Positions 54,512 to 62,043 of a stretch of DNA of 64,000 nt are shown here, piece after piece. Origin of the DNA: Acerihabitans sp015654925 (lineage in GTDB: Bacteria; Pseudomonadota; Gammaproteobacteria; Enterobacterales; Enterobacteriaceae); NCBI RefSeq assembly GCF_047324175.1, contig NZ_CP178732.1, forward strand, positions 3,286,001 through 3,350,000. Direction: 5' to 3'. The number at the start of each line of letters is the position of its first letter. Within the stretch, counting starts at the first letter, position 1. The translations under genes were made by a program, and so were the position numbers. The notes beneath the pieces are model-generated. The model was not told the origin of the DNA. It saw nothing but the letters and a program-made list of their open reading frames with translations, and ran no database searches.

Positions 54512-55294
54512 TCACCCAGCGAACCTCGTGGTCACCAACCCCAGGCCGGTGATTTCAGCCGTAAACGTATCGCCCGGCGCGGCGGCGACCGCCGGCCCCA
54601 GGGCGCCGGTGATAACGAATTCCCCCGCCCTAAGCGGCTTGCCCGCGCGGACCAGTTCATCAGCCAGCCATTTTAAGGCATGTAATGGATGGCCCAAGCA
54701 GGCGGTTGCCGCGCCTTCGGAGACAATCTCATCCCCCCTTTTGGTCGTCATCAGGCTGCGCGCCATATCAAAGTCGGATAACTTGACCGGTTTGGTTCCC
54801 AGAACCACCAGGCAAGCGGAGGTATTGTCGGCGATAAAATCGCAGGACTTCACATTCCAGCCGGTGAAGCGGCTATCGACGATTTCAAAGGCGGGCAGGA
54901 TATAAGCGCAGGCATCGATAATATCCAGGATAGTGTGGCAGGTTTGCGTCAGGTCTTTTTTTAGCACCACGGCTATTTCAGTTTCGACACGCTGCTCGGA
55001 TAAGGCTCGCTGGGTGATTTCGGTTCCCTCCACCAATACCATGTCGGCATAGATATTCCCATAACAGGCTTGGGACATGCCGAATTGCCGTTGGACGGCT
55101 TTATTGGTGAGCGCCAGCTTGCGTCCGACCAGCCGACGTCCCTGCGCCTGCCAAAGGGTATCATTGTAATCCTGGATCATATATCCGCTGGTAATATCTT
55201 CATCGCTGAAGAACTCGCGGATGGGCTGCCCCGCCTGCGCATTTTGCCAGGCAGTACGAATGACATCCGCCGCTTTGATAATAGAATTGTCCAT
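54512..55294 (-). CDS. 2-keto-4-pentenoate hydratase family protein (MhpD/HpaH type)
   Basis: 260 aa member of the fumarylacetoacetase-fold hydratases that add water to 2-hydroxypenta-2,4-dienoate-type substrates, or decarboxylate 4-oxalocrotonate. Motifs: GYMIQDYNDTL, GRKLALTNKAVQRQFGM, IYADMVLVEGTEI, and metal-ligand acids in RVETEIAVVL and FEIVDSRFTGW; the C-terminal PGDTFTAEITGLG is typical. It lies between the dehydrogenase and aldolase genes; hydratase plus aldolase is the standard end of meta-cleavage pathways, but no ring-cleavage enzyme is present here. Confidence 0.88.
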   Translation of the reverse strand: MDNSIIKAADVIRTAWQNAQAGQPIREFFSDEDITSGYMIQDYNDTLWQAQGRRLVGRKLALTNKAVQRQFGMSQACYGNIYADMVLVEGTEITQRALSEQRVETEIAVVLKKDLTQTCHTILDIIDACAYILPAFEIVDSRFTGWNVKSCDFIADNTSACLVVLGTKPVKLSDFDMARSLMTTKRGDEIVSEGAATACLGHPLHALKWLADELVRAGKPLRAGEFVITGALGPAVAAAPGDTFTAEITGLGLVTTRFAG

Positions 55295-55352
55295 TGTGCT
55301 GTTCTCTTAATCCTGGTTGCCGTTAGCCCAGGTATGGTTAGCCCGAGTACGG

Positions 55353-56315
55353 TTAAAGAGTATCCACCCGATTTTGCGGGTTACCGTTGATAAACGCCCT
55401 GACGTTATCGACGGTGATGGCGAGAATACGGCCCCGGGCCTCCACCGACGCCCAGGCGATATGCGGCGTAACCAGGCAATTCTTCGCGCACAGCAGGGGG
55501 TTGTCCGGCGAGGGCGGCTCCGTAGACAGAACATCCACCGCGGCGCCGGCGATTCGGCCGTGATTTAACGCTTCGGCCAAATCCGCTTCGTTTACCAGAT
55601 CTCCCCGGGAAGCATTAAGGATCAACACCGTTTTTTTCATTTTGCCGAGGGCGCCCGCATTAATCATGCCCTGCGTTTTCCGGGTCAATAAACAGTGCAG
55701 GCTGATAACATCCGATTCAGCATAGAGCGTGTCCAAGTCGACGTATTTAACGCGTTCATTTTCCAACGACGCGTTCCGGTACTCATCGTAGGCCAGGACA
55801 TTCATGCCGAGAGCCTGGGCCACCCGGCCAAATGCCTGGCCAATGCGGCCAAAGCCGATGATGCCGACATTTTTATCGGCGACCTCGATCATAGGTTTTA
55901 GCCAATAGCAGAAGTCGGTTTTTTGGCTCCATCCGCCGGCGCGGACATCCACGGCATGCTCGCCGACGTGGTTACACAATTCAAGCATCAGGGCGGTGGT
56001 GAATTGCGCTACGGTCACCGTGCCATAGGTGGGAACATTGGCAATCGCGATGCCCTGTTTTCTGGCGCCGGCCAGATCGATGATATTATAACCCGTCGCG
56101 GTAACGCCTATAAACTTGAGGTTAGGACATTGCTCAAATGTTTTTTGGCTTAACGGGACCTTATTGGCAATAACTATCTCGGCATCGCCGATACGTTCCA
56201 CCACCTCCTCCGGCGCCGAATTTTCATAAACCGTAATATCGCCTAACTGCTCAAGCTGCGCCCATGAAAGGTCGCCAGGATTCAGTACGCCGCCATCTAA
56301 AATTACTATTTTCAT
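55353..56315 (-). CDS. D-isomer-specific 2-hydroxyacid dehydrogenase (HprA/glycerate dehydrogenase type)
   Basis: 320 aa NAD-dependent dehydrogenase interconverting a D-2-hydroxy acid and a 2-keto acid. Rossmann motif VGIIGFGRIGQAFGRVAQ at about residue 145, NAD-specific Asp in LAYDEYRN, catalytic Arg in LILNASRGDLVNE, Glu in VLSTEPPSPDNPLL, and His in VTPHIAWASVEAR. The substrate-loop motif IGVTATGYNIIDL fits glycerate/hydroxypyruvate-type enzymes. It is the gene after the transporter in the series and would make the keto acid used by the hydratase/aldolase pair. Confidence 0.92.
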   Translation of the reverse strand: MKIVILDGGVLNPGDLSWAQLEQLGDITVYENSAPEEVVERIGDAEIVIANKVPLSQKTFEQCPNLKFIGVTATGYNIIDLAGARKQGIAIANVPTYGTVTVAQFTTALMLELCNHVGEHAVDVRAGGWSQKTDFCYWLKPMIEVADKNVGIIGFGRIGQAFGRVAQALGMNVLAYDEYRNASLENERVKYVDLDTLYAESDVISLHCLLTRKTQGMINAGALGKMKKTVLILNASRGDLVNEADLAEALNHGRIAGAAVDVLSTEPPSPDNPLLCAKNCLVTPHIAWASVEARGRILAITVDNVRAFINGNPQNRVDTL

Positions 56316-56388
56316 AAAAAATACCTACTGGAGTAGTGACCGGCGGTACGCTGGGTGACAATGCGCACCGCCGCGTAATGACAAAATT

Positions 56389-57699
56389 TCAGTGCAATTC
56401 AACTTGCTGATTTATCATGGTTTTCTTATGATCAAGCGTCAATACGGCGATCAGGCTCAATAACGCATTGAAACCCAGCCATACCCCGACCATCGCATTG
56501 CTATTAAAGGTATGGTTCAGCCAGGTGCAAATGGCCGGCGTTAATCCCCCCAGTACGGCAGCGGCTACCGCCTGCGCGAACGAGTAACCCGCGGTACGGG
56601 CATGCGCCGGCACCATTTCAACCATGGCGGCGACCTGTACCGAGCTATAGCAGGCATAAATAAAGGAGAACCACAGCTCGAAGACCACAAACTTCAGTAT
56701 GGTCGGCTCCGCGGAAAGCCAAGCCAGGAGTGGATAAGCGGTGACCGCGCCTAGCAGCGTCACCACAATCATCATTGTGCGTCGATTAACGCGATCGGCG
56801 ATAGTCGCGGTGATCGGCAACCAGAATAAAATAGACAAGCCAACAAAAAATAACGTAATGAAGCCGACATTTTCCCCCAGATTCAGGCTCTTTATATAGG
56901 TCGGCGCATAGGTCGTCACGGTTTGCGCGGTGACGGTCGCCATTGCCACCATGCCCATACAGGTAATTATGGTGCGCCATCCCGTAACCAGGCTGCTGCA
57001 AATTTCTTTAACCGTCGGGGTGGTTTTTTTCTTGGCGAAGACGGCGGTTTCCTGAAGATTGGAACGTAACCAGAACATCAGCGGAATAACGGCGCAGCCA
57101 ATGAGTAATGGAATACGCCAGCCCCAGTCATGCAGGTTTTCGCTCGACATAGTATAGAGCAAGACCAGGCCGACAAGCGATGCCGTCATTACGGCAAATT
57201 GCTGCGAGCCCACCTGCCAGCAGGTATAAAAAGCTCGACGATGAGGCGGCGATATTTCAGCTAAATAGACCACCACGCCGCCCAATTCAGCACCGGCGGA
57301 AAACCCTTGCAGCAATCTGCCAAATAGAACAATAATCGGTGCGGCCACGCCTATTGTTGCATAGGTCGGGGTAAGGGCAATACACAGGATACCGACGGAC
57401 ATTAAAAACAGCGACAACACCAGGCCTTTTCTTCGGCCATGCCTATCCGTATAAGATCCTAAGATAATTGCCCCGAACGGACGGGCAAAGAAACCTAAGG
57501 CAAAGGTCATCAGCGTCAGCATGAGAGAAACATATTCATTTTCTGATGGAAAATATGCCTGGGAAATATAGCGGGCATAGTAGCCATAAATCATAAAATC
57601 GTATATTTCGAGGGCATTACCCGCACCCACCTGGATGATGGGTTTTACCTGTATCTTTTTTTCAACCACAGGTAAAGTTTCACTACTGTACTCGGTCAT
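56389..57699 (-). CDS. MFS metabolite:H+ symporter (ShiA/ProP-like)
   Basis: 436 aa, 12 TM helices, of the metabolite:H+ symporter family that takes up carboxylates (shikimate, citrate, alpha-ketoglutarate, dicarboxylates) or betaines. N-terminus: VGAGNALEIYDFMIYGYYA. Loop 2-3: GSYTDRHGRRKGLVLSLFLM. The family motif GFSAGAELGGVVVYLAEISPPHRR is present in two parts. It suggests that the substrate of the series enters as an anion. A palindrome (57817-57832) lies about 118 bases upstream, in the short gap to the enolase gene, so it can have its own promoter. Confidence 0.91.
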   Translation of the reverse strand: MTEYSSETLPVVEKKIQVKPIIQVGAGNALEIYDFMIYGYYARYISQAYFPSENEYVSLMLTLMTFALGFFARPFGAIILGSYTDRHGRRKGLVLSLFLMSVGILCIALTPTYATIGVAAPIIVLFGRLLQGFSAGAELGGVVVYLAEISPPHRRAFYTCWQVGSQQFAVMTASLVGLVLLYTMSSENLHDWGWRIPLLIGCAVIPLMFWLRSNLQETAVFAKKKTTPTVKEICSSLVTGWRTIITCMGMVAMATVTAQTVTTYAPTYIKSLNLGENVGFITLFFVGLSILFWLPITATIADRVNRRTMMIVVTLLGAVTAYPLLAWLSAEPTILKFVVFELWFSFIYACYSSVQVAAMVEMVPAHARTAGYSFAQAVAAAVLGGLTPAICTWLNHTFNSNAMVGVWLGFNALLSLIAVLTLDHKKTMINQQVELH

Positions 57700-57816
57700 T
57701 TGAATCTCCTAAATGCAAATTTACCATTGCAAAAACTCATATAACCAGAACAGACTGTCAAAAAACGGCAGGATATACGGCAATGAAACCTATAGATAAC
57801 GCCTGTTCAGCTAATA

Positions 57817-57832
57817 AATCGTTTAAACGTTT
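57817..57832. promoter_or_regulatory. Palindrome upstream of the MFS gene, candidate LacI-type operator
   Basis: AATCGTTTAAACGTTT is a 16-base palindrome with one mismatched pair and a perfect CGTTTAAACG core. It lies between the enolase stop and the MFS start. LacI-family operators are palindromes of this size. Confidence 0.45.
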
Positions 57833-57834
57833 AG

Positions 57835-59106
57835 CTATTTATTTCCGAGTGCTTTTATCCCGAAAAAACCTAAATCGTTTGAATCTTCCAGGCGAATAGC
57901 CTCATTCCATTTCGACGTGCGCTCGGCGCGTGTTATGGAACCCACTTTTAATTGCCCGGCATTCAGGCCCAGAGCTAAATGCACGATAATATTATCTTCC
58001 GTCTCCCCAGAACGGGCCGAGACAATCGTACCGTAGCCGGCTGATTTTGCCTGTTGATAGGCATTGAATAACTGGGTGATGGTGCCAGCCTGATTCGGTT
58101 TTAACAGCACGGCGTTACAGGCCCCTTTGGGCACGGCTGCCTTGACCCGATCGGCATTGGTCACAAAATAGTCATCACCGACGATTTGAACGCGTGAACC
58201 CGCTGCTTTGGTAAAGGCAATCAATCCCGCTTCATCATCTTCAGCTAACGGATCTTCAATTGAAATAATGGGATAACGGTCAAGCCAGCCGAGTAACAAT
58301 TCGCACATACCGTCAGAGTCATATTCAGTTGACTCCAGCGCCAGGCGATAACGTCCGTTTTTACCAAATTCAGACGACGCGACGTCCAAGGCAATCGACA
58401 CATCCCGGCCCGGAATATAACCGGCGCCTTCGATCGCCGTTACCAGCGTATCAAGCGCTTGCTCGTTATTCGAAAACTCGGGCCACCAGCCGCCCTCATC
58501 GGCAACGCCGCTTAACTGTCCGCGCTGCTTCATAATACGACCCGCGCTGTGATAAACTTCGGCGGTCATCACCAGGGCTTCCTGGAAGGATTTGGCGCCG
58601 TTGGCGATGACCATCAGATCCTGGATGTCGATGCGCCGGCCGGCATGAGCGCCGCCGCCGAAAATTTGAATCTGCGGCAAAGGCATGGCGACATTATCGT
58701 CCCCGGCAAGATATTTCCAGAGCGGCAAATGCGCATGGTTCGCGGCAGCATAGATAACGGCCATCGAACAGGCGACGGTGGCATTGCCCCCTAAACGTGA
58801 AAAGGTGCCGGTGCCGTCCAATTCAATCAGCGTATCGTCGATTAATCGTTGGTCGGTCGCGTCCAGGCCAATTAAGGCGGGCGCAATTTCATTTTTGATA
58901 TTTAATAATGCCTGTTGTACGTCCTTGCCCGACAGCGATGCGCCGCCATCGCGAAGCTCAACGGCTTCATGCATACCGCGGGATGCGCCGGCAGGGGCTA
59001 ATCCTCTGCCGATAACGCCGTTATCTAAATGAACTTCTGCTTCTACGGTTGGCCAGCCGCGAGAATCCCATATACGCCGGGCAATGATATTTTTTATTTT
59101 ACTCAT
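57835..59106 (-). CDS. Divergent enolase paralogue with changed substrate-pocket residues
   Basis: 423 aa, enolase length. Conserved relative to known enolases: the general acid/base Glu in ADEGGWWPEF, metal ligands Asp (IALDVASSEF), Glu (SIEDPLAEDD) and Asp (IVGDDYFVT), catalytic Lys in LLKPNQAGT, and the late Lys in LKVGSITRAER. Changed: the loop Ser-Gly-Ala-Ser-Thr-Gly is AGASRGMHEA (Thr to Arg), the second acidic residue of the LQEFM motif is Asp163 (IQDLM), NVINGGSHA is IQIFGGGAHA, and SHRSGETED is SARSGETED with Ala364. It is therefore probably not the glycolytic enzyme but acts on another phosphorylated 2-hydroxy acid. Its ATG overlaps the kinase stop (ATGA). Confidence 0.88.
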   Translation of the reverse strand: MSKIKNIIARRIWDSRGWPTVEAEVHLDNGVIGRGLAPAGASRGMHEAVELRDGGASLSGKDVQQALLNIKNEIAPALIGLDATDQRLIDDTLIELDGTGTFSRLGGNATVACSMAVIYAAANHAHLPLWKYLAGDDNVAMPLPQIQIFGGGAHAGRRIDIQDLMVIANGAKSFQEALVMTAEVYHSAGRIMKQRGQLSGVADEGGWWPEFSNNEQALDTLVTAIEGAGYIPGRDVSIALDVASSEFGKNGRYRLALESTEYDSDGMCELLLGWLDRYPIISIEDPLAEDDEAGLIAFTKAAGSRVQIVGDDYFVTNADRVKAAVPKGACNAVLLKPNQAGTITQLFNAYQQAKSAGYGTIVSARSGETEDNIIVHLALGLNAGQLKVGSITRAERTSKWNEAIRLEDSNDLGFFGIKALGNK

Positions 59107-60131
59107 AAACCTATCTCCTTCTTCCAGAATTCCTGGATATCTTTTAATTGCGTATATCGATGGTCAAGTAAGGTATAACTTGCGTGACGTACCCGGTCTA
59201 CATCCTGGCCTTGTATATATTCAGCCGGTGATTTACCATCAACACGAGCAAGCAGCAAACATGGCAAAAGCGTTGCGGCCCGAAAATTAAAATCCTCGGT
59301 TGGCTCCCAATTAATACCGGTAATATATTTTTCACTCATAGCCTGAAACGCAGCAAGCAGCCGTTCTTTATCAACTTTTGATTTCGCTATAACGGATTTC
59401 AGTAAAAAATGATTAAGGCAGAATGCCAAATCAAAAGCAGGATCGCCGTACCAAGCACATTCCGCATCTAAAATAACGGGGCCATCAGGCCCGCGCAGAA
59501 TATTTTTCGGACTGACATCGCCATGCACCAACGCGATTTTTGTGGTTTGGGTCCGGTGCAATATTGATAAAATATAGTCGGAATATGTAGAACAATTGCG
59601 CGCAATCTCCCCGAGATAGGGATCTAAACGCAGCGAGAAAAAGTTATCATCATACGCAAACAGTCCGGCCAATTCGTTATTCTTTGCCGTCTTTTTATGT
59701 ATGTTATTAAGAATGCCCCCCATCTGTTCGGCGAAACCGATATCAATCTCACCGTTCAATAGTTGGGATTTCCAGTTGTGATAATGTTCCGCAGGCAAAT
59801 AATCCATGACAAAACAGAGATTTTTTTTATCTACGCCCAATATCTTAGGTACGGCATCGGGTTCAATCTCCGCGACAGTTTTCATCCAGTCGATTTCCGC
59901 GAAAACACGCTCCAATGGCGCATGCCATTCTTTGGCAACTTTAAGCGTAGGGAGGGCCTGTTTAAGGCAGAATTGCCGGTTCCCGACGGTGACTTTCAAA
60001 ATATTGGAGGATACGCCGCCGGTCAGAGGCGTGATATGCCATGAATTTCCCGCATGCAATAATCCCATATTTTGCAGCACATCGTGTATGGCGTTATCTT
60101 CTGCCGACAGGTCTATAAAACTATTTCCCAT
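59103..60131 (-). CDS. Aminoglycoside phosphotransferase-fold small-molecule kinase
   Basis: 342 aa kinase of the APH/choline kinase/methylthioribose kinase superfamily. N-lobe: LTGGVSSNILKVTVGNRQFCLKQ with the ATP Lys; hinge FVMDYLPAEHYHNW; catalytic loop LVHGDVSPKNILRG (HGDxxxxN), metal/DFG-equivalent ILDAECAWYGDPAFDLAF. AAGGTGA precedes the ATG. It is first in the series and coupled to the enolase gene (ATGA), so its product is likely the enolase substrate. Antibiotic resistance is unlikely given this coupling. The phosphorylated compound is unknown. Confidence 0.88.
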   Translation of the reverse strand: MGNSFIDLSAEDNAIHDVLQNMGLLHAGNSWHITPLTGGVSSNILKVTVGNRQFCLKQALPTLKVAKEWHAPLERVFAEIDWMKTVAEIEPDAVPKILGVDKKNLCFVMDYLPAEHYHNWKSQLLNGEIDIGFAEQMGGILNNIHKKTAKNNELAGLFAYDDNFFSLRLDPYLGEIARNCSTYSDYILSILHRTQTTKIALVHGDVSPKNILRGPDGPVILDAECAWYGDPAFDLAFCLNHFLLKSVIAKSKVDKERLLAAFQAMSEKYITGINWEPTEDFNFRAATLLPCLLLARVDGKSPAEYIQGQDVDRVRHASYTLLDHRYTQLKDIQEFWKKEIGL

Positions 60132-60338
60132 GAGTCACCTTTATATGACCAATTGTATACCGGTATGATTTATGAAAGCGCAGTAAAACCATCAACAATA
60201 AGGCTTGTCGATTATTCACCTATTACACGTTGTTTACACCAATACTACATTTCACTGAAATCTACCGCAGAGCAATGCGTACCAACGTGCTAAAGCTATT
60301 TTCACAACAGTTATTCGCTATCAGGAATGCCTTAATTT

Positions 60339-60354
60339 ATGCACACGTGTGCAT
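60339..60354. promoter_or_regulatory. Perfect 16-base palindrome, candidate operator
   Basis: ATGCACACGTGTGCAT is fully self-complementary with a central CG, the layout of LacI-family operators. It is about 208 bases upstream of the kinase ATG. Confidence 0.5.
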
Positions 60355-60390
60355 TGATGTCAACGGCGAGGGATTACAATCCTAGGCACA

Positions 60391-60410
60391 TTTTAGCGAA
60401 ATCGCTAAAA
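60391..60410. promoter_or_regulatory. 20-base inverted repeat, candidate operator
   Basis: TTTTAGCGAAATCGCTAAAA has perfect 9-base arms around a 2-base centre, and lies 37 bases beyond the 60339 palindrome. It has no terminator-like T-run or GC stem, so a protein-binding site is more likely. Confidence 0.5.
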
Positions 60411-60676
60411 ATAACATTAACCTATTGATTTAATGCGATAATGTTTATTGTGATCTATATCTTATTTATAAAAAACGCTTTTTTATCGAGATAATTGGCG
60501 GGCTAAAAATAATAAAAATATTTTTAGTTATTGCAACTTTGGTTGAGCTCGCCTGAGCGCTGGTATCATATGAGCGGTGCATGGCCATTGCGCGGATATT
60601 GCGTGTAAATTGCATGTATAAAGAACCTTATAGTCCGCAACCCGGCATTGCGCAGTAATGCCCGCCGCTGAACCGG

Positions 60677-60719
60677 CGCGCCGATTGAGCGGCGTCAGGG
60701 TACGCGGCTCAATCGCGCG
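60677..60719 (-). terminator. Hairpin downstream of the RpiR-type gene
   Basis: CGATTGAGC pairs with GCTCAATCG (perfect 9-bp), extended outward by CGCG/CGCG pairs past a one-base bulge; 16-base loop. It is 51 bases after the rpiR-type stop. There is no U-run, so its role as terminator is uncertain. Confidence 0.4.
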
Positions 60720-60769
60720 GTCGGGCAAGCAAGGAAATATACGCTAAATAAAATCCCGCAGCGGCCGGG

Positions 60770-61618
60770 TTATGACATGAAATAGTCGACCAATTTGCTG
60801 GTGATGGTTTCCATGGAGAAGCTGGTTTTTTGATTTTCCAGGCGGTGCCGGCGATAACCGTCGTCAAGTTTCTCCAGCTCGCTGGTTAAACGATCGATCA
60901 CCATCAGCGTCCCCGCGATTTCGGCAAAGCCCCGCTCTCCCACGCTACTACAGGATACGGCGGCCTGAAGATTCCAGTCCGACAACTTCACAAAGGGATG
61001 AAAGGTGCCTTTGGTGATGGATAATAAACGCACGCCGTTTTGCCGGGCAATCGCCAGCTCATGCAGCATATCCGCCGACACTTCCGAGGCATGAATCGCG
61101 ATAATCAAATCCTTGGGACCACGCTGAGATCCCGCCATGACGGATTGATAAAACCGTTCGACAAAATTGGCCGGTTTACCCATGCGGATCAGATTCAACT
61201 GTAGAAACAGGGCCAGGGGCGCCCCAAGGCCGATGGCGTAAATATCGATATTGACCGCGGCGTGCACCGCCTCGGCGGCGGCCCTGAGTTCATCGCAATC
61301 AATAATTTTATTGGTATCGCGAATACTGTCATAGAGCGCGCGGTATTCATCTTCGCCAGGGTTTTCGAGCTGTTTCGCGCCCTGCCCCAACGCCAATGTG
61401 GTGCGCAATTCGGAGAAACCTTTAAAACCGAATGCCCGACAAAAACGGGTAATGCTGCCTTCGCTGGTCTCTATCGCCCCCGCCACCTCGGTGATCGTGT
61501 GGCGCATCACAAAATCAGGATCTTTTGCTACGAATTTGCCCACTTTTTCCAGGATAGGACTCAGGGTAGAGAGATTATTTCTTATTTCAATCAATAAATT
61601 ACTGTTGATATCGCTCAT
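60770..61618 (-). CDS. RpiR/MurR family transcriptional regulator
   Basis: 282 aa from the ATG at 61618 (AGGAT upstream). The N-terminal RpiR helix-turn-helix reads LSPILEKVGKFVAKDPDFVM, TEVAGAIETSEGSITRFCRA, FGFKGFSELRTTLA; the SIS sugar-phosphate-binding domain follows (IDIYAIGLGAPLALFLQLNL, LIIAIHASEVSADMLHELAI, VRLLSITKG). It is divergent from the PTS genes with a 113-base gap and almost certainly regulates them, with a sugar phosphate as effector. Confidence 0.92.
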   Translation of the reverse strand: MSDINSNLLIEIRNNLSTLSPILEKVGKFVAKDPDFVMRHTITEVAGAIETSEGSITRFCRAFGFKGFSELRTTLALGQGAKQLENPGEDEYRALYDSIRDTNKIIDCDELRAAAEAVHAAVNIDIYAIGLGAPLALFLQLNLIRMGKPANFVERFYQSVMAGSQRGPKDLIIAIHASEVSADMLHELAIARQNGVRLLSITKGTFHPFVKLSDWNLQAAVSCSSVGERGFAEIAGTLMVIDRLTSELEKLDDGYRRHRLENQKTSFSMETITSKLVDYFMS

Positions 61619-61675
61619 AACATATCCTATCTGCCGAATTTGCAATCTCGGTCACAATAAAACCTTCATGACTTA

Positions 61676-61722
61676 AATAATAATTATTATTCATTATCCA
61701 GGCAATAAAAATAATTATTATT
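61676..61722. promoter_or_regulatory. Two near-identical palindromic boxes between rpiR and PTS genes
   Basis: AATAATAATTATTATT (61676-61691) is a perfect 16-base palindrome; AAAAATAATTATTATT (61707-61722) differs at one position. They start 31 bases apart, close to three helical turns, in the divergent promoter region. They may be RpiR operators, although the low complexity leaves room for chance. Confidence 0.45.
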
Positions 61723-61731
61723 GGAGGAGTT

Positions 61732-62016
61732 ATGAAAGGTCTTATCGTCTGCCGAACCGGCATGGGCAGTTCCATGATGCTGAAAATCAAAGCCCAACGG
61801 GTCATAGATAAACACGGTTGGGACATAGAACTTGAACATGATGTGCTTTCCGGCCTCAACAGCTACCGCGATATTGATTTCGTTATCACGATGAAGGATC
61901 TCAGTTCTGAAGTCGAAGCCGCGGGCTTTCGCGCATTGGGGATCACGGATTTGATGAACAGCGATGAAATGGAAGCATTGCTATCGCAGGTCGTCGAAGA
62001 ACACCAAAAAAGCTAA
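61732..62016 (+). CDS. PTS system EIIB component, ascorbate/lactose type (UlaB-like)
   Basis: 94 aa phosphocarrier. It begins MKGLIVCRTGMGSSMMLKIK with the phosphorylated Cys7 followed by the phosphate-binding RTGMGSS loop. GGAGGAG precedes the ATG. It is followed after 27 bases by the EIIC gene. No EIIA gene is in the window; it may lie to the right or be supplied by another PTS. Confidence 0.9.
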   Translation: MKGLIVCRTGMGSSMMLKIKAQRVIDKHGWDIELEHDVLSGLNSYRDIDFVITMKDLSSEVEAAGFRALGITDLMNSDEMEALLSQVVEEHQKS

Positions 62017-62043
62017 CCCATTATTGTCGGAACCGGAGACATC

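Larger units (their letters stand above)
60132..60769. other. AT-rich promoter region of the kinase-enolase series
   Basis: 638 bases without a gene. It holds two perfect palindromes (60339-60354 and 60391-60410) and, towards the rpiR end, a strong hairpin (60677-60719). Its left part is the promoter of the kinase gene. Confidence 0.5.

Noticed and set aside
57835..59106. Annotating as the housekeeping enolase (eno)
   Set aside because: Pocket residues differ, the gene is coupled to a kinase in a catabolic series, and it lacks the usual pyrG-eno context.
59103..60131. Aminoglycoside resistance gene
   Set aside because: The APH fold is shared by many metabolic kinases; coupling to an enolase and lack of mobile-element context argue against resistance.
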